DNA from: Rhodocyclaceae bacterium | GTDB lineage: Bacteria; Pseudomonadota; Gammaproteobacteria; Burkholderiales; Rhodocyclaceae | Direction: 5' to 3' | Length of the DNA: 64,000 nt | Assembly: GCA_020445785.1 (NCBI GenBank) | Contig: JAGRFZ010000028.1 | Span: 1,524-65,523 of the forward strand | Shown: piece by piece, positions 46,660 through 55,068 of the stretch | Layout: each line of letters opens with the position of its first letter | How positions within the stretch are numbered: position 1 is the first letter of the stretch | The notes under the pieces: model-generated | The model's input: the letters and a program-made list of their open reading frames with translations, nothing else | The model's database searches: none | Told to the model about the DNA's origin: nothing | Made by a program: the position numbers and the translations under genes

Positions 46660-47390
46660 TGGACGTCGGTCGTTTCCTTCCGCGCCTGCCGGCGCTGCCG
46701 CTCGGCAGCGCACTGCTGGTCGCCCTGGCGCTGGTGTTCGGCGCTGCCGCGGCTCGCCTGTTGACGCCCCATCTGAGCGAGGTACGGGAGGTCGCCGACC
46801 TCGAATCGGCGCTGCCGAGGCAATTCGGTGAATGGCGCGAACTGCCGAGCCCGTTGATCCAGGTGAATGTCGCGGTCGATGGCGAACCTTCGCTCGACCA
46901 GCCCTACGATCAAGTGGTGATGCGCGCCTATCGGCACGCCGACGGTGCCGTCGTCTATCTGGCCGTTGCCTGGGGGCGCCGGCAGCGCCAGGAAGTCAAG
47001 GTGCATCGACCCGACCTGTGCTACACGGCCCAGGGCTATCGGGTCGCGAGCCTCGACAGCAAGCGCTTCGATGGCATCGAAACGACCGCCGGTGCGGTTG
47101 CCGGCAAGCGCATGTTGGCGCTCGGAAGACGTGGCGGTGAAGCGGTGAGCTACTGGATGCGAATCGGCGATCTGTTCAGCGAGGATGCCTGGGATACCCG
47201 GATGCACATCCTGCAGCAGGGCCTCGAGGGGCATATTCCCGACGGCGTGCTGGTGCGGGCGTCGGTGCGGGTCCGTGACTCCCGCGAAGCCGAGCAGGCG
47301 TGGCCGGTCGCGGAGGCGTTTCTGTCGGACCTGACCCGGGCGGTGGAACCGTCGGCGAGGCGGATGTTGCTGGGCTGGGAGGCGTCGTGA
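46659..47390 (+). CDS. epsI: EpsI, exosortase-associated protein
   Basis: 243 residues. One N-terminal membrane helix (GSALLVALALVFGAAAARLL) anchors a periplasmic domain with LPRQFGEWRELPS, YLAVAWGRRQRQEVKVHRPD, CYTAQGYRVAS and MRIGDLFSEDAWDTRMHILQ. CYTAxGYxV is the EpsI hallmark. It belongs to the exosortase-associated EpsI family encoded next to xrtB. It overlaps the xrtB stop by one base (TGATG), so the pair is co-translated. A GTGA overlap at its end leads into a 38-codon frame. Confidence 0.92.
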   Translation: MDVGRFLPRLPALPLGSALLVALALVFGAAAARLLTPHLSEVREVADLESALPRQFGEWRELPSPLIQVNVAVDGEPSLDQPYDQVVMRAYRHADGAVVYLAVAWGRRQRQEVKVHRPDLCYTAQGYRVASLDSKRFDGIETTAGAVAGKRMLALGRRGGEAVSYWMRIGDLFSEDAWDTRMHILQQGLEGHIPDGVLVRASVRVRDSREAEQAWPVAEAFLSDLTRAVEPSARRMLLGWEAS

Positions 47391-47503
47391 AACCTCCGCA
47401 CCCTACCGCTGCGCGGCTGCTGGCGCGTGATGCATCGCAGCTTGCCGTCGCCGGCGTGCCGTTCGCGCGCCGGCCGGCGCCGCGCCGTGCCGAGGACGCA
47501 TGA
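47387..47503 (+). CDS. Possible 38-aa coupling frame between epsI and the first glycosyltransferase
   Basis: A GTG at 47387 overlaps the epsI stop (GTGA) and the frame runs to a TGA that overlaps the next ATG (ATGA at 47500), linking epsI and the glycosyltransferase gene exactly. The product is MKPPHPTAARLLARDASQLA then VAGVPFARRPAPRRAEDA, Arg/Pro/Ala-rich with no recognisable domain. It may serve only to couple translation, or be chance. Confidence 0.3.
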   Translation: MKPPHPTAARLLARDASQLAVAGVPFARRPAPRRAEDA

Positions 47504-48654
47504 AGATTCTGTTCCTCAGCCACACCGCCACTGGCGGTGATTTCGTCGTCGGTTCCCACCATCTGTCGCGTGCAATGGTTCGAATGGGGCACCGGGTGGC
47601 CCATCTGAGCCCACCGGTGACGCCGGCCCATCTGCTGCGGCTGGGGGCGCCCTTCGAGCGCCAGCGCATCGCGCGTTGGTTCGCGGGGGGCGCGTGCGTC
47701 CATGGCGTCATCGACCTGGTGCCGTTCAGTCCATTGCCGTGGGCCCTGTGCCGGCGCCTGTCGCGACGGCCCCACAAGCTCTTCGGCGCCTTGACAAATG
47801 CATCGGCGATGCGCGGACTGGCGGGCCAATCGTTCGCCACGCCCGATCTCGTATGCATCGACGAACCGAGGCTCGCGGCTATCGCCGATGCGTTTCCGCG
47901 CGCCCGGCTGGTGTATCGGCCCACCGATCTCTATGCGCAGATCCGCGATGACCGTTCGGTGCTGGCGGCCGAGCGCGAGTTGGTCGATCGTGCCCATGCG
48001 TTCGTTGCAACTTCGGAACCCGTCGCCGACCATCTGCGCAATCTCGGGGCGGAGGATGTGCTGGTGATCGAGAATGGTGTAGACGTGGAGAACTTCCTCG
48101 ACGCCCCGATTGCCAGCGCCCCTCCCGAACTCGCCGATCTGGCGCCGATCGCGATCTATGCCGGCGCATTCGACCAACGCTTCGGCGTTGATCTGCTGCA
48201 TGCGGTGGCACAGAACCTGCCCGACGTGACATTCGCCATGATCGGCCCGGCGGACACCCATATCAGGGCGCGCTTTGCCGCGCTCGCCAACGTCCGCTTT
48301 CTCGGCCCGGTGCGCTTTGAAGACCTGCCACGCTATCTGCGCCATGCCTCGGTGGGCTTGCTGCCCTTGTCCTCCCATCCGTCGAACGCCGGCCGGAGCC
48401 CGATGAAGCTCTACGAATACGCAGCGAGCGGGCTCCCGGTGGTGGCTTCGTGGACGCCGGAGCTGGCGCGGCGCGCGCTCCCGTTCGTGCAGCTAGCCGA
48501 TGCGGCACAGAATTTCGCCGACTGCCTGCGACGCGCCCTGGTCGGCGACGGTCGCGCTGCCGACGGCGTGGACATCGCGCGGGGACAGAGCTGGGCGGTG
48601 AAGAGCCAGCAACTGCTCGATTTCGTGTGCGGCATGGGGGCCGTCGCGCGGTGA
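47500..48654 (+). CDS. Glycosyltransferase, GT4-like (EPS cluster, first)
   Basis: 384 residues. The first glycine-rich contact FLSHTATGGDFVVGSHHLSR is followed by a GT-B fold C-domain with IAIYAGAFDQRFGVDLLHAV, RFLGPVRFEDLPRYLRHASV and GRSPMKLYEYAASGLPVVAS, with the E(x7)E-like SPMKLYEYAASGLPV motif typical of retaining GT4 enzymes. Sugar donor and linkage cannot be told. ATG overlaps the previous small frame. The Wzy-like gene starts at its stop (GTGA). Confidence 0.85.
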   Translation: MKILFLSHTATGGDFVVGSHHLSRAMVRMGHRVAHLSPPVTPAHLLRLGAPFERQRIARWFAGGACVHGVIDLVPFSPLPWALCRRLSRRPHKLFGALTNASAMRGLAGQSFATPDLVCIDEPRLAAIADAFPRARLVYRPTDLYAQIRDDRSVLAAERELVDRAHAFVATSEPVADHLRNLGAEDVLVIENGVDVENFLDAPIASAPPELADLAPIAIYAGAFDQRFGVDLLHAVAQNLPDVTFAMIGPADTHIRARFAALANVRFLGPVRFEDLPRYLRHASVGLLPLSSHPSNAGRSPMKLYEYAASGLPVVASWTPELARRALPFVQLADAAQNFADCLRRALVGDGRAADGVDIARGQSWAVKSQQLLDFVCGMGAVAR

Positions 48655-49940
48655 CGGCTGTTGCCGCATCACCCGCGGCGGTTATCGCCGCGGCACCCTC
48701 GTCGGCTTTGCACGAGCGTGGCTGCGCCGCGCTCTGGCTGAAGACGACGCTGGTCTGGTTGCCGGTTACGTCGTTTCTGGCGATACCACAGGTTCAAGGA
48801 ACCACGCCTGCCAATCTGCTGATCCTGATGCTGCTGCTGCCGCTGACCGGCCCGCTGTTGCTGGGCCTGCGGGGTTACGCCGACCTGATCGCGCGATTGA
48901 TGCCCTTCCTGCTCGGCCTCGGCATCCTGTTCTTGGCTTCGCGCTTCGCCCTGCTCTCGGCATCCGACGGCCTCGCCGGGCTGAGCCTGATCAACCCGCG
49001 ATTCGCCCTCCCGCTGACCATGACGGCGAACGTCACCCAGTCGATATACCTGGTGGTCGGCCTGACCCTGTTCCTGCTGGTACGACGGCACTACGACCGG
49101 AGCTGGGACGGTGCCATCTTTTCCGGCGCCTGGTTCCTTCTGGCCTACGGATTCGTCGACTGGTTCGCCCAGACCTTTCTCGGCTTCAATGCCGACTTCA
49201 TGGCCAACCGGACCTTCGATGTCGGACGCTTCGAAATGCCGGGTTCGCTGCGCCAGAATATCCTGTTCGCAGGATTTCCGATGCTCCGGTTCAAGAGCTT
49301 CACCGGCGAGCCTTCGATGTTCGCCCTGACGGCCCTGTGCTACCTGGCACTGGCGGTGGTGCGTGGGCGCACCTGGCTGACCGCTGCCCTGGTACTCGCT
49401 TTGCTGCTCTCCTTCTCGGCGACCGCCTACGCCGGCCTGCTGGTGTTTGCCCTGGTGTTCTCCGGGCGCCTGCGATTCGGCCAAGTGGCGCCAGCGCTCG
49501 GCCTCCTCGCCGCGGTCGCCTCGATCGCCGTATGGTGGGATTGGGAGACGATCTGGCGCACGGTCGACCATCTATTCATCGCCAAGCTGACGGCCGAATC
49601 GCACTCGGGCGCGGCGCGCATGGGCTCCTTTGTGCGACACCTGCAGGCCTGGTGGCACGCGCCGTTTCCGCTGCTGGTGGGCTACGGTTTCGGTACCGCG
49701 CGATCGACCGATCTGTTGTCCTCCCTGCTGGTCAATCTCGGTCTCATCGGGACGGTTTGTGTGTTCCTGCTGCTCGGACAGGTGCTGCGCGTAGCGCAGC
49801 GGGAACGCAGGACCATCGAGATGGTCGGCATGGCGACGGTGTTCGGTTTGATGCTGGTCGCCGTCCCGGAGTTCGCGTATCTGCCGCCGTGGCTGCTGGC
49901 GGGGATCGCCATGCGCCCCCCCGAGGGGGAGGCCAGGTGA
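48651..49940 (+). CDS. Wzy-like EPS polymerase (O-antigen ligase/polymerase family)
   Basis: 429 residues with about 10-12 hydrophobic segments, for example LVVGLTLFLLVRRHYDRSWD and VRGRTWLTAALVLALLLSFS. A large periplasmic loop in the C-terminal half includes ESHSGAARMGSFVRHLQAWW. The final helices contain LVNLGLIGTVCVFLLL. These are typical of Wzy-type EPS polymerases, which join lipid-linked repeat units in the periplasm. GTG at 48651 overlaps the previous stop. Membrane polymerases are variable, so the assignment rests on topology, cluster position and the presence of WcaJ and Wzx. Confidence 0.82.
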   Translation: MTAVAASPAAVIAAAPSSALHERGCAALWLKTTLVWLPVTSFLAIPQVQGTTPANLLILMLLLPLTGPLLLGLRGYADLIARLMPFLLGLGILFLASRFALLSASDGLAGLSLINPRFALPLTMTANVTQSIYLVVGLTLFLLVRRHYDRSWDGAIFSGAWFLLAYGFVDWFAQTFLGFNADFMANRTFDVGRFEMPGSLRQNILFAGFPMLRFKSFTGEPSMFALTALCYLALAVVRGRTWLTAALVLALLLSFSATAYAGLLVFALVFSGRLRFGQVAPALGLLAAVASIAVWWDWETIWRTVDHLFIAKLTAESHSGAARMGSFVRHLQAWWHAPFPLLVGYGFGTARSTDLLSSLLVNLGLIGTVCVFLLLGQVLRVAQRERRTIEMVGMATVFGLMLVAVPEFAYLPPWLLAGIAMRPPEGEAR

Positions 49941-51235
49941 AGGCGGTTGACCTGTTCGCGGCGATGGTGCTGCTGGGTTCGGCAGTGGAGGCGGCCGCCG
50001 CCGGATTTGTGCTGGGCGTGGGCACCCACGCCGGCATCGGCCGCGACCAGGCCGCCGCGATCGAAAGCCGTCTCGCCGAGGCGCCCGCCGATGCAATCCG
50101 CGACGACTTGCTGTGGAGCCGCGTCGAGCGCCGGCCGGGTCGCTTCGAGCGGAGTGCGGAAGTGCGGGAGCTCGACGCGCTGATCGATTCTTCGCGGCGG
50201 CAGGGCCGCGAGGTGGTGCTGATCCTCGCCTACGGCAACCGCGCGGTCGGCGTCCACGGCCTGCCGCGCAGTGCGGACGAACGGGCAGCCTTTCTTCGCT
50301 ACGTCCGCTGGGCGGTCGAACAGTACAAGGATCGCGTCCGCTACTTCGAGGTGTGGAACGAATGGAACACCGGCATGGGGGCCGGCGCCGGCAAATCGCA
50401 TGGCAGCGCGGCCGCCTACCTGGCGCTGCTGAAGGAGGTCTATCCGGCGATCAAGGCGCTCGCACCGGAGGCGGTGGTGCTCGGCGGTGCGGTCTCGGGA
50501 ACCGACACCGATTGGGTGCAGGCATTTCTCGACGCCGGCGGGCCGGACCATCTCGATGCGCTGTCGCTGCACCCCTATGTCCATGCCAAGGGGCGGGCCG
50601 GTCTGCCGGAGCGTGTCATCGGCTGGCTGGACCAGGTGCGCGCGCAGCTAGCCTCCCGACCGGCGTGGCGCGACAAGCCGATCTTCATCACCGAAATCGG
50701 CTGGCCCAGCAGCGTGTCGCCGCAGGGGGTAAGCGCCTCGCGGGTGGCCGACTTCGTGGTCCGTTTCCTGTCCCTGGCCCGGGCGCGGGCGGACTGGATT
50801 CATGGGGTCTGGTGGTATGAATTGATCGACGGTGGTCGCCGGCCGGAAAAGAATGGGCACAACTTCGGGCTGTTCGATCGGGCCGGCGGCAGCAAGCCTG
50901 CCCTTGCGGCGATCGCGAAAATGCGCGCGCTGATCACGCGCTTCGACGATTGGCACGAGCTGGACGTGGGCCCCGACGCACGCCTGGTGATTGCCTCGAA
51001 CCCGTCTCCTCCGGCGAGCTGCGCAGTGCTGTGGTCCGTTCACGGCGCGCACCCTGCCTTTCTGCTGTTCGCGGCCGGTGGCGACATCCAGTGGCAGCCG
51101 GCCACGGCCACGGACGCCGGGCCGGTGGACGGCAAGTGGCAGGTGGCCGCCCGCGAGACGCCGCAGATCTGGTGCGCCGAACGCGGCCTCATCGAGGCCG
51201 TGCCAGTCCGGCCGATCGGGCGCCCGGACGCATGA
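49937..51235 (+). CDS. Glycoside hydrolase, clan-A type, exported
   Basis: 432 residues. A signal-like N-terminus (LFAAMVLLGSAVEAAAAGF) precedes a (beta/alpha)8 glycosidase. The acid/base region is VRYFEVWNEWNTGMGAGAGK (NEW motif) and the nucleophile is in KPIFITEIGWPSSVSPQGVS. Also present are VVLGGAVSGTDTDWVQAFLD and DALSLHPYVHAKGRAG. The motif pair fits clan GH-A families such as GH39. In an EPS cluster it may trim the polymer or clear stray EPS from the periplasm. GTG at 49937 overlaps the wzy stop (GTGA). Family placement is not certain. Confidence 0.82.
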   Translation: MKAVDLFAAMVLLGSAVEAAAAGFVLGVGTHAGIGRDQAAAIESRLAEAPADAIRDDLLWSRVERRPGRFERSAEVRELDALIDSSRRQGREVVLILAYGNRAVGVHGLPRSADERAAFLRYVRWAVEQYKDRVRYFEVWNEWNTGMGAGAGKSHGSAAAYLALLKEVYPAIKALAPEAVVLGGAVSGTDTDWVQAFLDAGGPDHLDALSLHPYVHAKGRAGLPERVIGWLDQVRAQLASRPAWRDKPIFITEIGWPSSVSPQGVSASRVADFVVRFLSLARARADWIHGVWWYELIDGGRRPEKNGHNFGLFDRAGGSKPALAAIAKMRALITRFDDWHELDVGPDARLVIASNPSPPASCAVLWSVHGAHPAFLLFAAGGDIQWQPATATDAGPVDGKWQVAARETPQIWCAERGLIEAVPVRPIGRPDA

Positions 51236-51281
51236 GCGGGCTGCTACGCGGCGCCGGGGCGGGCGCGGAAGGGATTTGCCG

Positions 51282-52358
51282 ATGAAGCCGCTGGCCATCA
51301 ACTGCCGCTTCCTCAACCGCAGCATGACCGGCGTCGACCGCTTTGCCGGTGAGCTTCTCCGGGCCCTCGACCGCCTGCAGGCGAACGGTGATCCGCTGCT
51401 CGAGGGGCTGCGCGTGCGGGCACTGGCGCCACCGGGCACGGCGCGCCCGCCGTGGCTGGAAGGCATTCCCCTGCGCACTTGTGGCCGCCTGCGGGGACAG
51501 GCCTGGGAGCAACTTGAGCTGCCTCGTGCCGCCGGCGACGACTTGCTGCTCAACCTGTGCAATACCGGCCCCCTGCTGCGCCGACGGCAACTGGTCGTGA
51601 TTCACGACGTGGCGACCTTCCGGGTGCCCCAGTCCTACAGTGCGACGTTCCGCCGCTGGTACGGGCTGATGACGCCTCGCTTGTACCGGGCGGCTGCTCA
51701 GGTGGCGACGGTGTCGGAGTTCTCGCGTCGCGAGATGGCCGGCTTGTTCGGGAAGCGCGACGATGTCGTGGTGCTGCCCGAGGGGGCGGACCATATCGGT
51801 CGTGGGACCGAGGACACCGCGATCCTCGATCGGTACGCGCTGCGGGCGCGGCCGTTCGCGTTGGCGGTCAGCAGTCAGGCGCCGCACAAGAACTTCTCGG
51901 TCGTCGCCGAAGCCGTTGCGCAGATCCGTGGCGCGGATTTCGATCTGGTGGTCGCCGGTGGCCAGAATCCGAAGGTTTTCGGCGGCGGGCGGCCGCTGCC
52001 GGGCTTCGTCAAGCATGTCGGTTACGTGACGGATGCCGAACTCCTGGCGCTCTACCGGAATGCTGCCTGTTTCGTATTTCCGTCGCGCTACGAAGGCTTC
52101 GGACTGCCTGCGGTCGAGGCGATGGCCTGCGGCTGTCCCGTGCTTGCCGCAAACGCGGCGTCGATTCCGGAGGTATGCGGCGAGGCCGCGCTGTATTTCG
52201 ATCCGCAAGACGCGCCAACGCTGGCCCGCGTGCTGTCCGGGCTGATGGCCGACGAGGCCCAGCGACGGCGGCGCTCCGCCGCGGGTCGAGCACATGTGGA
52301 AGGACTGAAATGGGAAAATGCGGCGAAATGCCTGTTGGAGATGATCGCGCCGACCTGA
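51282..52358 (+). CDS. Glycosyltransferase, GT4-like (EPS cluster, second)
   Basis: 358 residues. N-terminal INCRFLNRSMTGVDRFAGEL, then the GT4 core with ATVSEFSRREMAGLFGKRDD, FALAVSSQAPHKNFSVVAEA, FVFPSRYEGFGLPAVEAMAC (EX7E motif) and GCPVLAANAASIPEVCGEAA. This is a retaining GT-B enzyme of the mannosyltransferase type; donor unknown. Start ATG at 51282, 46 bp past the GH gene. It is followed by the third GT with only a few bases between. Confidence 0.9.
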   Translation: MKPLAINCRFLNRSMTGVDRFAGELLRALDRLQANGDPLLEGLRVRALAPPGTARPPWLEGIPLRTCGRLRGQAWEQLELPRAAGDDLLLNLCNTGPLLRRRQLVVIHDVATFRVPQSYSATFRRWYGLMTPRLYRAAAQVATVSEFSRREMAGLFGKRDDVVVLPEGADHIGRGTEDTAILDRYALRARPFALAVSSQAPHKNFSVVAEAVAQIRGADFDLVVAGGQNPKVFGGGRPLPGFVKHVGYVTDAELLALYRNAACFVFPSRYEGFGLPAVEAMACGCPVLAANAASIPEVCGEAALYFDPQDAPTLARVLSGLMADEAQRRRRSAAGRAHVEGLKWENAAKCLLEMIAPT

Positions 52359-52363
52359 CGCCC

Positions 52364-53527
52364 ATGGCGGAAGGCGGGCGACGGCTGCCGAAGGTGGCCG
52401 TGGTGCACGATTGGCTCACCACCTATGCGGGTGGCGAGCGCGTGCTGGCACAGATTCTCCGCATCTGGCCGACGGCAGACCTGTTCGCCGTGGTGGACTT
52501 CCTGCCCGAAGCGGACCGCAAGCAACTGCTCGACAAGCGTGCGACGACCAGCTTTGTTCAGCGGCTACCGTGGGCAGCGACGAAGTACCGTGCCTATTTG
52601 CCGTTGATGCCCTTGGCCGTCGAGCAACTGGATGTGAGTGGCTACGACATCGTGATATCGAGCAGTCACGCGGTGGCCAAAGGCGTGATCACCGGCCCCG
52701 ATCAAGTGCATGTGAGCTACGTTCATTCTCCGATTCGCTACGCTTGGGACCTGCAGCACCAGTATCTGGCGGAGGCCGGAATGGCGCGCGGGCTGAAGAG
52801 CATGATCGCCCGAATCGTCCTGCATTACATGCGGATATGGGACGTACGCACGGCGAACGGGGTCGACCGATTCGTCGCCAATTCCAATTTCATCGCGCGT
52901 CGCATTCGCAAAGCCTACGGCCGCAGTGCCGAGGTCGTCTACCCGCCGGTGGACATCGATCGATTCACGATGAGGGCGGAGAAAGAGGACTTCTACCTGG
53001 CGGCGTCCCGCATGGTGCCCTACAAGAAGATGCCGCTGATCGTCGAGGCGTTCTCGCAGATGCCAGAAAAGCGCTTGGTGGTGATCGGGGACGGTCCCGA
53101 ACTCGCCCGTGCCGAGGCGGTGGCGGGAGCCAACGTCCGTCTGCTCGGTTACCAGGGAGACCAGGTGCTGGTGGACCACATGCAGCGGGCCAAGGCCTTC
53201 GTGTTCGCGGCGGAGGAAGACTTCGGCATCACACCTGTCGAGGCGCAGGCCTGCGGAACCGCCGTCATCGCCTACGGCAAGGGCGGGGCTCTGGAGACGG
53301 TCAGGGAGGAAGGGGACGAAAGAACGGGTCTGTTCTTCGACGATCAAAACGTGCCAGCGATCATCGCCGCAGTGCAGCGTTTCGAGAATTTGGCGTCACC
53401 GATCGAGCCGAGTCACTGCCGCAGGAACGCAGAAAGATTTTCGCAGCAAGCCTTTTGCGAGCGATTGCAGCGCCTGGTACGTGATGCGTGGCGGGCCCAC
53501 GCGGGCAATGGCACCGAGGCGCGATAG
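52364..53527 (+). CDS. Glycosyltransferase, GT4-like, WbaZ/mannosyltransferase type (EPS cluster, third)
   Basis: 387 residues. KVAVVHDWLTTYAGGERVLA is the usual N-terminus of this GT4 branch, then HVSYVHSPIRYAWDLQHQYL, RFVANSNFIARRIRKAYGRS, AASRMVPYKKMPLIVEAFSQ and AFVFAAEEDFGITPVEAQAC (E-D-F-G-I-x-P-V-E-A, the EX7E motif). Members commonly transfer mannose or glucose to lipid-linked intermediates. ATG at 52364 is chosen. The gene is the last plus-strand gene of the EPS block and faces the acyltransferase-sulfotransferase gene. Confidence 0.9.
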   Translation: MAEGGRRLPKVAVVHDWLTTYAGGERVLAQILRIWPTADLFAVVDFLPEADRKQLLDKRATTSFVQRLPWAATKYRAYLPLMPLAVEQLDVSGYDIVISSSHAVAKGVITGPDQVHVSYVHSPIRYAWDLQHQYLAEAGMARGLKSMIARIVLHYMRIWDVRTANGVDRFVANSNFIARRIRKAYGRSAEVVYPPVDIDRFTMRAEKEDFYLAASRMVPYKKMPLIVEAFSQMPEKRLVVIGDGPELARAEAVAGANVRLLGYQGDQVLVDHMQRAKAFVFAAEEDFGITPVEAQACGTAVIAYGKGGALETVREEGDERTGLFFDDQNVPAIIAAVQRFENLASPIEPSHCRRNAERFSQQAFCERLQRLVRDAWRAHAGNGTEAR

Positions 53528-53628
53528 GTCGCAAAGCGCGACTGCCGCGGCGGCCGGTCGGTCTTGTAGCGGTGAGCGCGCTGCCGCTGGCTCTTCACCA
53601 GCACCCGCCGTTGGCAAGGTTCGCCGCG

Positions 53629-55068
53629 TCAGGCCGGTTCGCCCGACCCGCCGTACCAGCGGCGCATGGGTTCGGCGCACCATTGCTCGAAGGCCGCCCG
53701 CTCGCCCTCGCTCCAACCCGAACGCGCGACCTTTTCGTGCCGCGCCTGGTTTTCCACCGTCACTTCCAACGCTTCCACTGGGAGGCCGAGGAAGCGCTGG
53801 ACCTCGGTGATTTGGTCGGCAAAAGCCTCGATTTCGACCCGCATCCAGCGGCGAGGGTCGATCGAGCCGAGGGTACGCTCGATGTTCTCGTTCCAGTAGC
53901 GCCAATACCAGCAATTGCGCTCGAAGGGGCTCATCTGCCGCCACTGGGCTTCGCTCAGGTCATCGTCGGTGAGCGAACCGTTGGCACGGTAGCTGCTCCA
54001 TTTTTCCTCGGAGAATATGGCGCGGCCCGGCTGCGTGGCGTAGCCGAACTCCGAATCGTCGAACCAACCGCGCCCCACGCTCGACGCAACCACATCCTCG
54101 GCCCGGCGCACGACCCAGAGAAACTTGGCTTCCGGCATCAACTCCGCCAGGATGGATGCAAGGTTGCCGTACTTGTGATCCGATTCGCCGACGATTGTCT
54201 CAGGATCGAATGTGCTACAGCCGACAAAGGAGGCTGCCAGCTCGGCCTGCGCCGCCTCCCGCGAGATCTTGCCGTGGAGGTAGTCGGAAGACAGGCGAAT
54301 CATCGCGTGGCGTGGCTCGTGCGTACATCGGCAGTGGGAATTCCGGTCGAGTACTTCGGCAATCGTGGCACTGCCGCTGCGTCCGGTGGACAGTACGAAG
54401 AACAGATTCCTGCCCATCTCCCTGCCGTTTACGGTGCGTTGGCCGAGTGCGACGGGCCCGCCGGAGGCGCCTCCATAGGCGCGCTCGTGTTCGAGCCGAG
54501 CATAGTGATCGCTGTCGCGGGCGCCGATGCACCGGGTCTTCTGGCCGGCGACGACCGCGAATGGAGCGACCTCTCCACTGACGACCGCACCGAGGCCGAC
54601 GACCGCGCCTTCACCGATCGTGGTGCCGGGCGCGATCGACGCGCCCATGCCGATCCAAACGTTGCGACCGATCGTCACCGGCTTGCGCACGAGTGCTTCA
54701 TCGTAGGGAAGGCGCTTGCCGTGGATGTCGTGGTTGCAAGTGTAGATGGTCACGTTTCGACTGATGTGCGTGTTGTCGCCGATGGTCAGTCCGCCTTCGG
54801 TCTTGAAGAAGCAGTGCTCGCCGACGAAGACGTTCGATCCCACGGTCAGGCTGCGGAAATCCGAAATCGTCATCGGGCCCCGGAAGCAGCAGCCGGTGCC
54901 GACTGCCTTGCACTTGTGGTTGAGCGCCGAGGTGTAGGCCTTGTGGCGCACCGTCGAAAGCAGCGGGCGAAGCTCGCCGAGGTAATAGGCGAACGCTCGG
55001 CCGAAACGGGGGCTGGAAATGAACCGATTGACGGTTTGGGCCAGGCGGCCCGAAAGATTCATCGACAT
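53629..55068 (-). CDS. Hexapeptide acyltransferase fused to sulfotransferase
   Basis: One reading frame of 479 residues. Residues 1 to about 215 are a left-handed beta-helix acyltransferase: GCCFRGPMTISDFRSLTVGS, FKTEGGLTIGDNTHISRNVT and VTIGRNVWIGMGASIAPGTT repeats, with YTCNHDIHG as the catalytic-His region. From about residue 218, MGRNLFFVLSTGRSGSATIA is the PAPS 5'-phosphosulfate-binding loop of sulfotransferases, followed by FLWVVRRAEDVVASSVGRGW for the 3'-phosphate site. Acetylation and sulfation of EPS sugars is the likely role. A separate sulfotransferase could start at the in-frame ATG at 54417, but no stop separates the parts. Overlaps wzx by 10 bp. Confidence 0.82.
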   Translation of the reverse strand: MSMNLSGRLAQTVNRFISSPRFGRAFAYYLGELRPLLSTVRHKAYTSALNHKCKAVGTGCCFRGPMTISDFRSLTVGSNVFVGEHCFFKTEGGLTIGDNTHISRNVTIYTCNHDIHGKRLPYDEALVRKPVTIGRNVWIGMGASIAPGTTIGEGAVVGLGAVVSGEVAPFAVVAGQKTRCIGARDSDHYARLEHERAYGGASGGPVALGQRTVNGREMGRNLFFVLSTGRSGSATIAEVLDRNSHCRCTHEPRHAMIRLSSDYLHGKISREAAQAELAASFVGCSTFDPETIVGESDHKYGNLASILAELMPEAKFLWVVRRAEDVVASSVGRGWFDDSEFGYATQPGRAIFSEEKWSSYRANGSLTDDDLSEAQWRQMSPFERNCWYWRYWNENIERTLGSIDPRRWMRVEIEAFADQITEVQRFLGLPVEALEVTVENQARHEKVARSGWSEGERAAFEQWCAEPMRRWYGGSGEPA

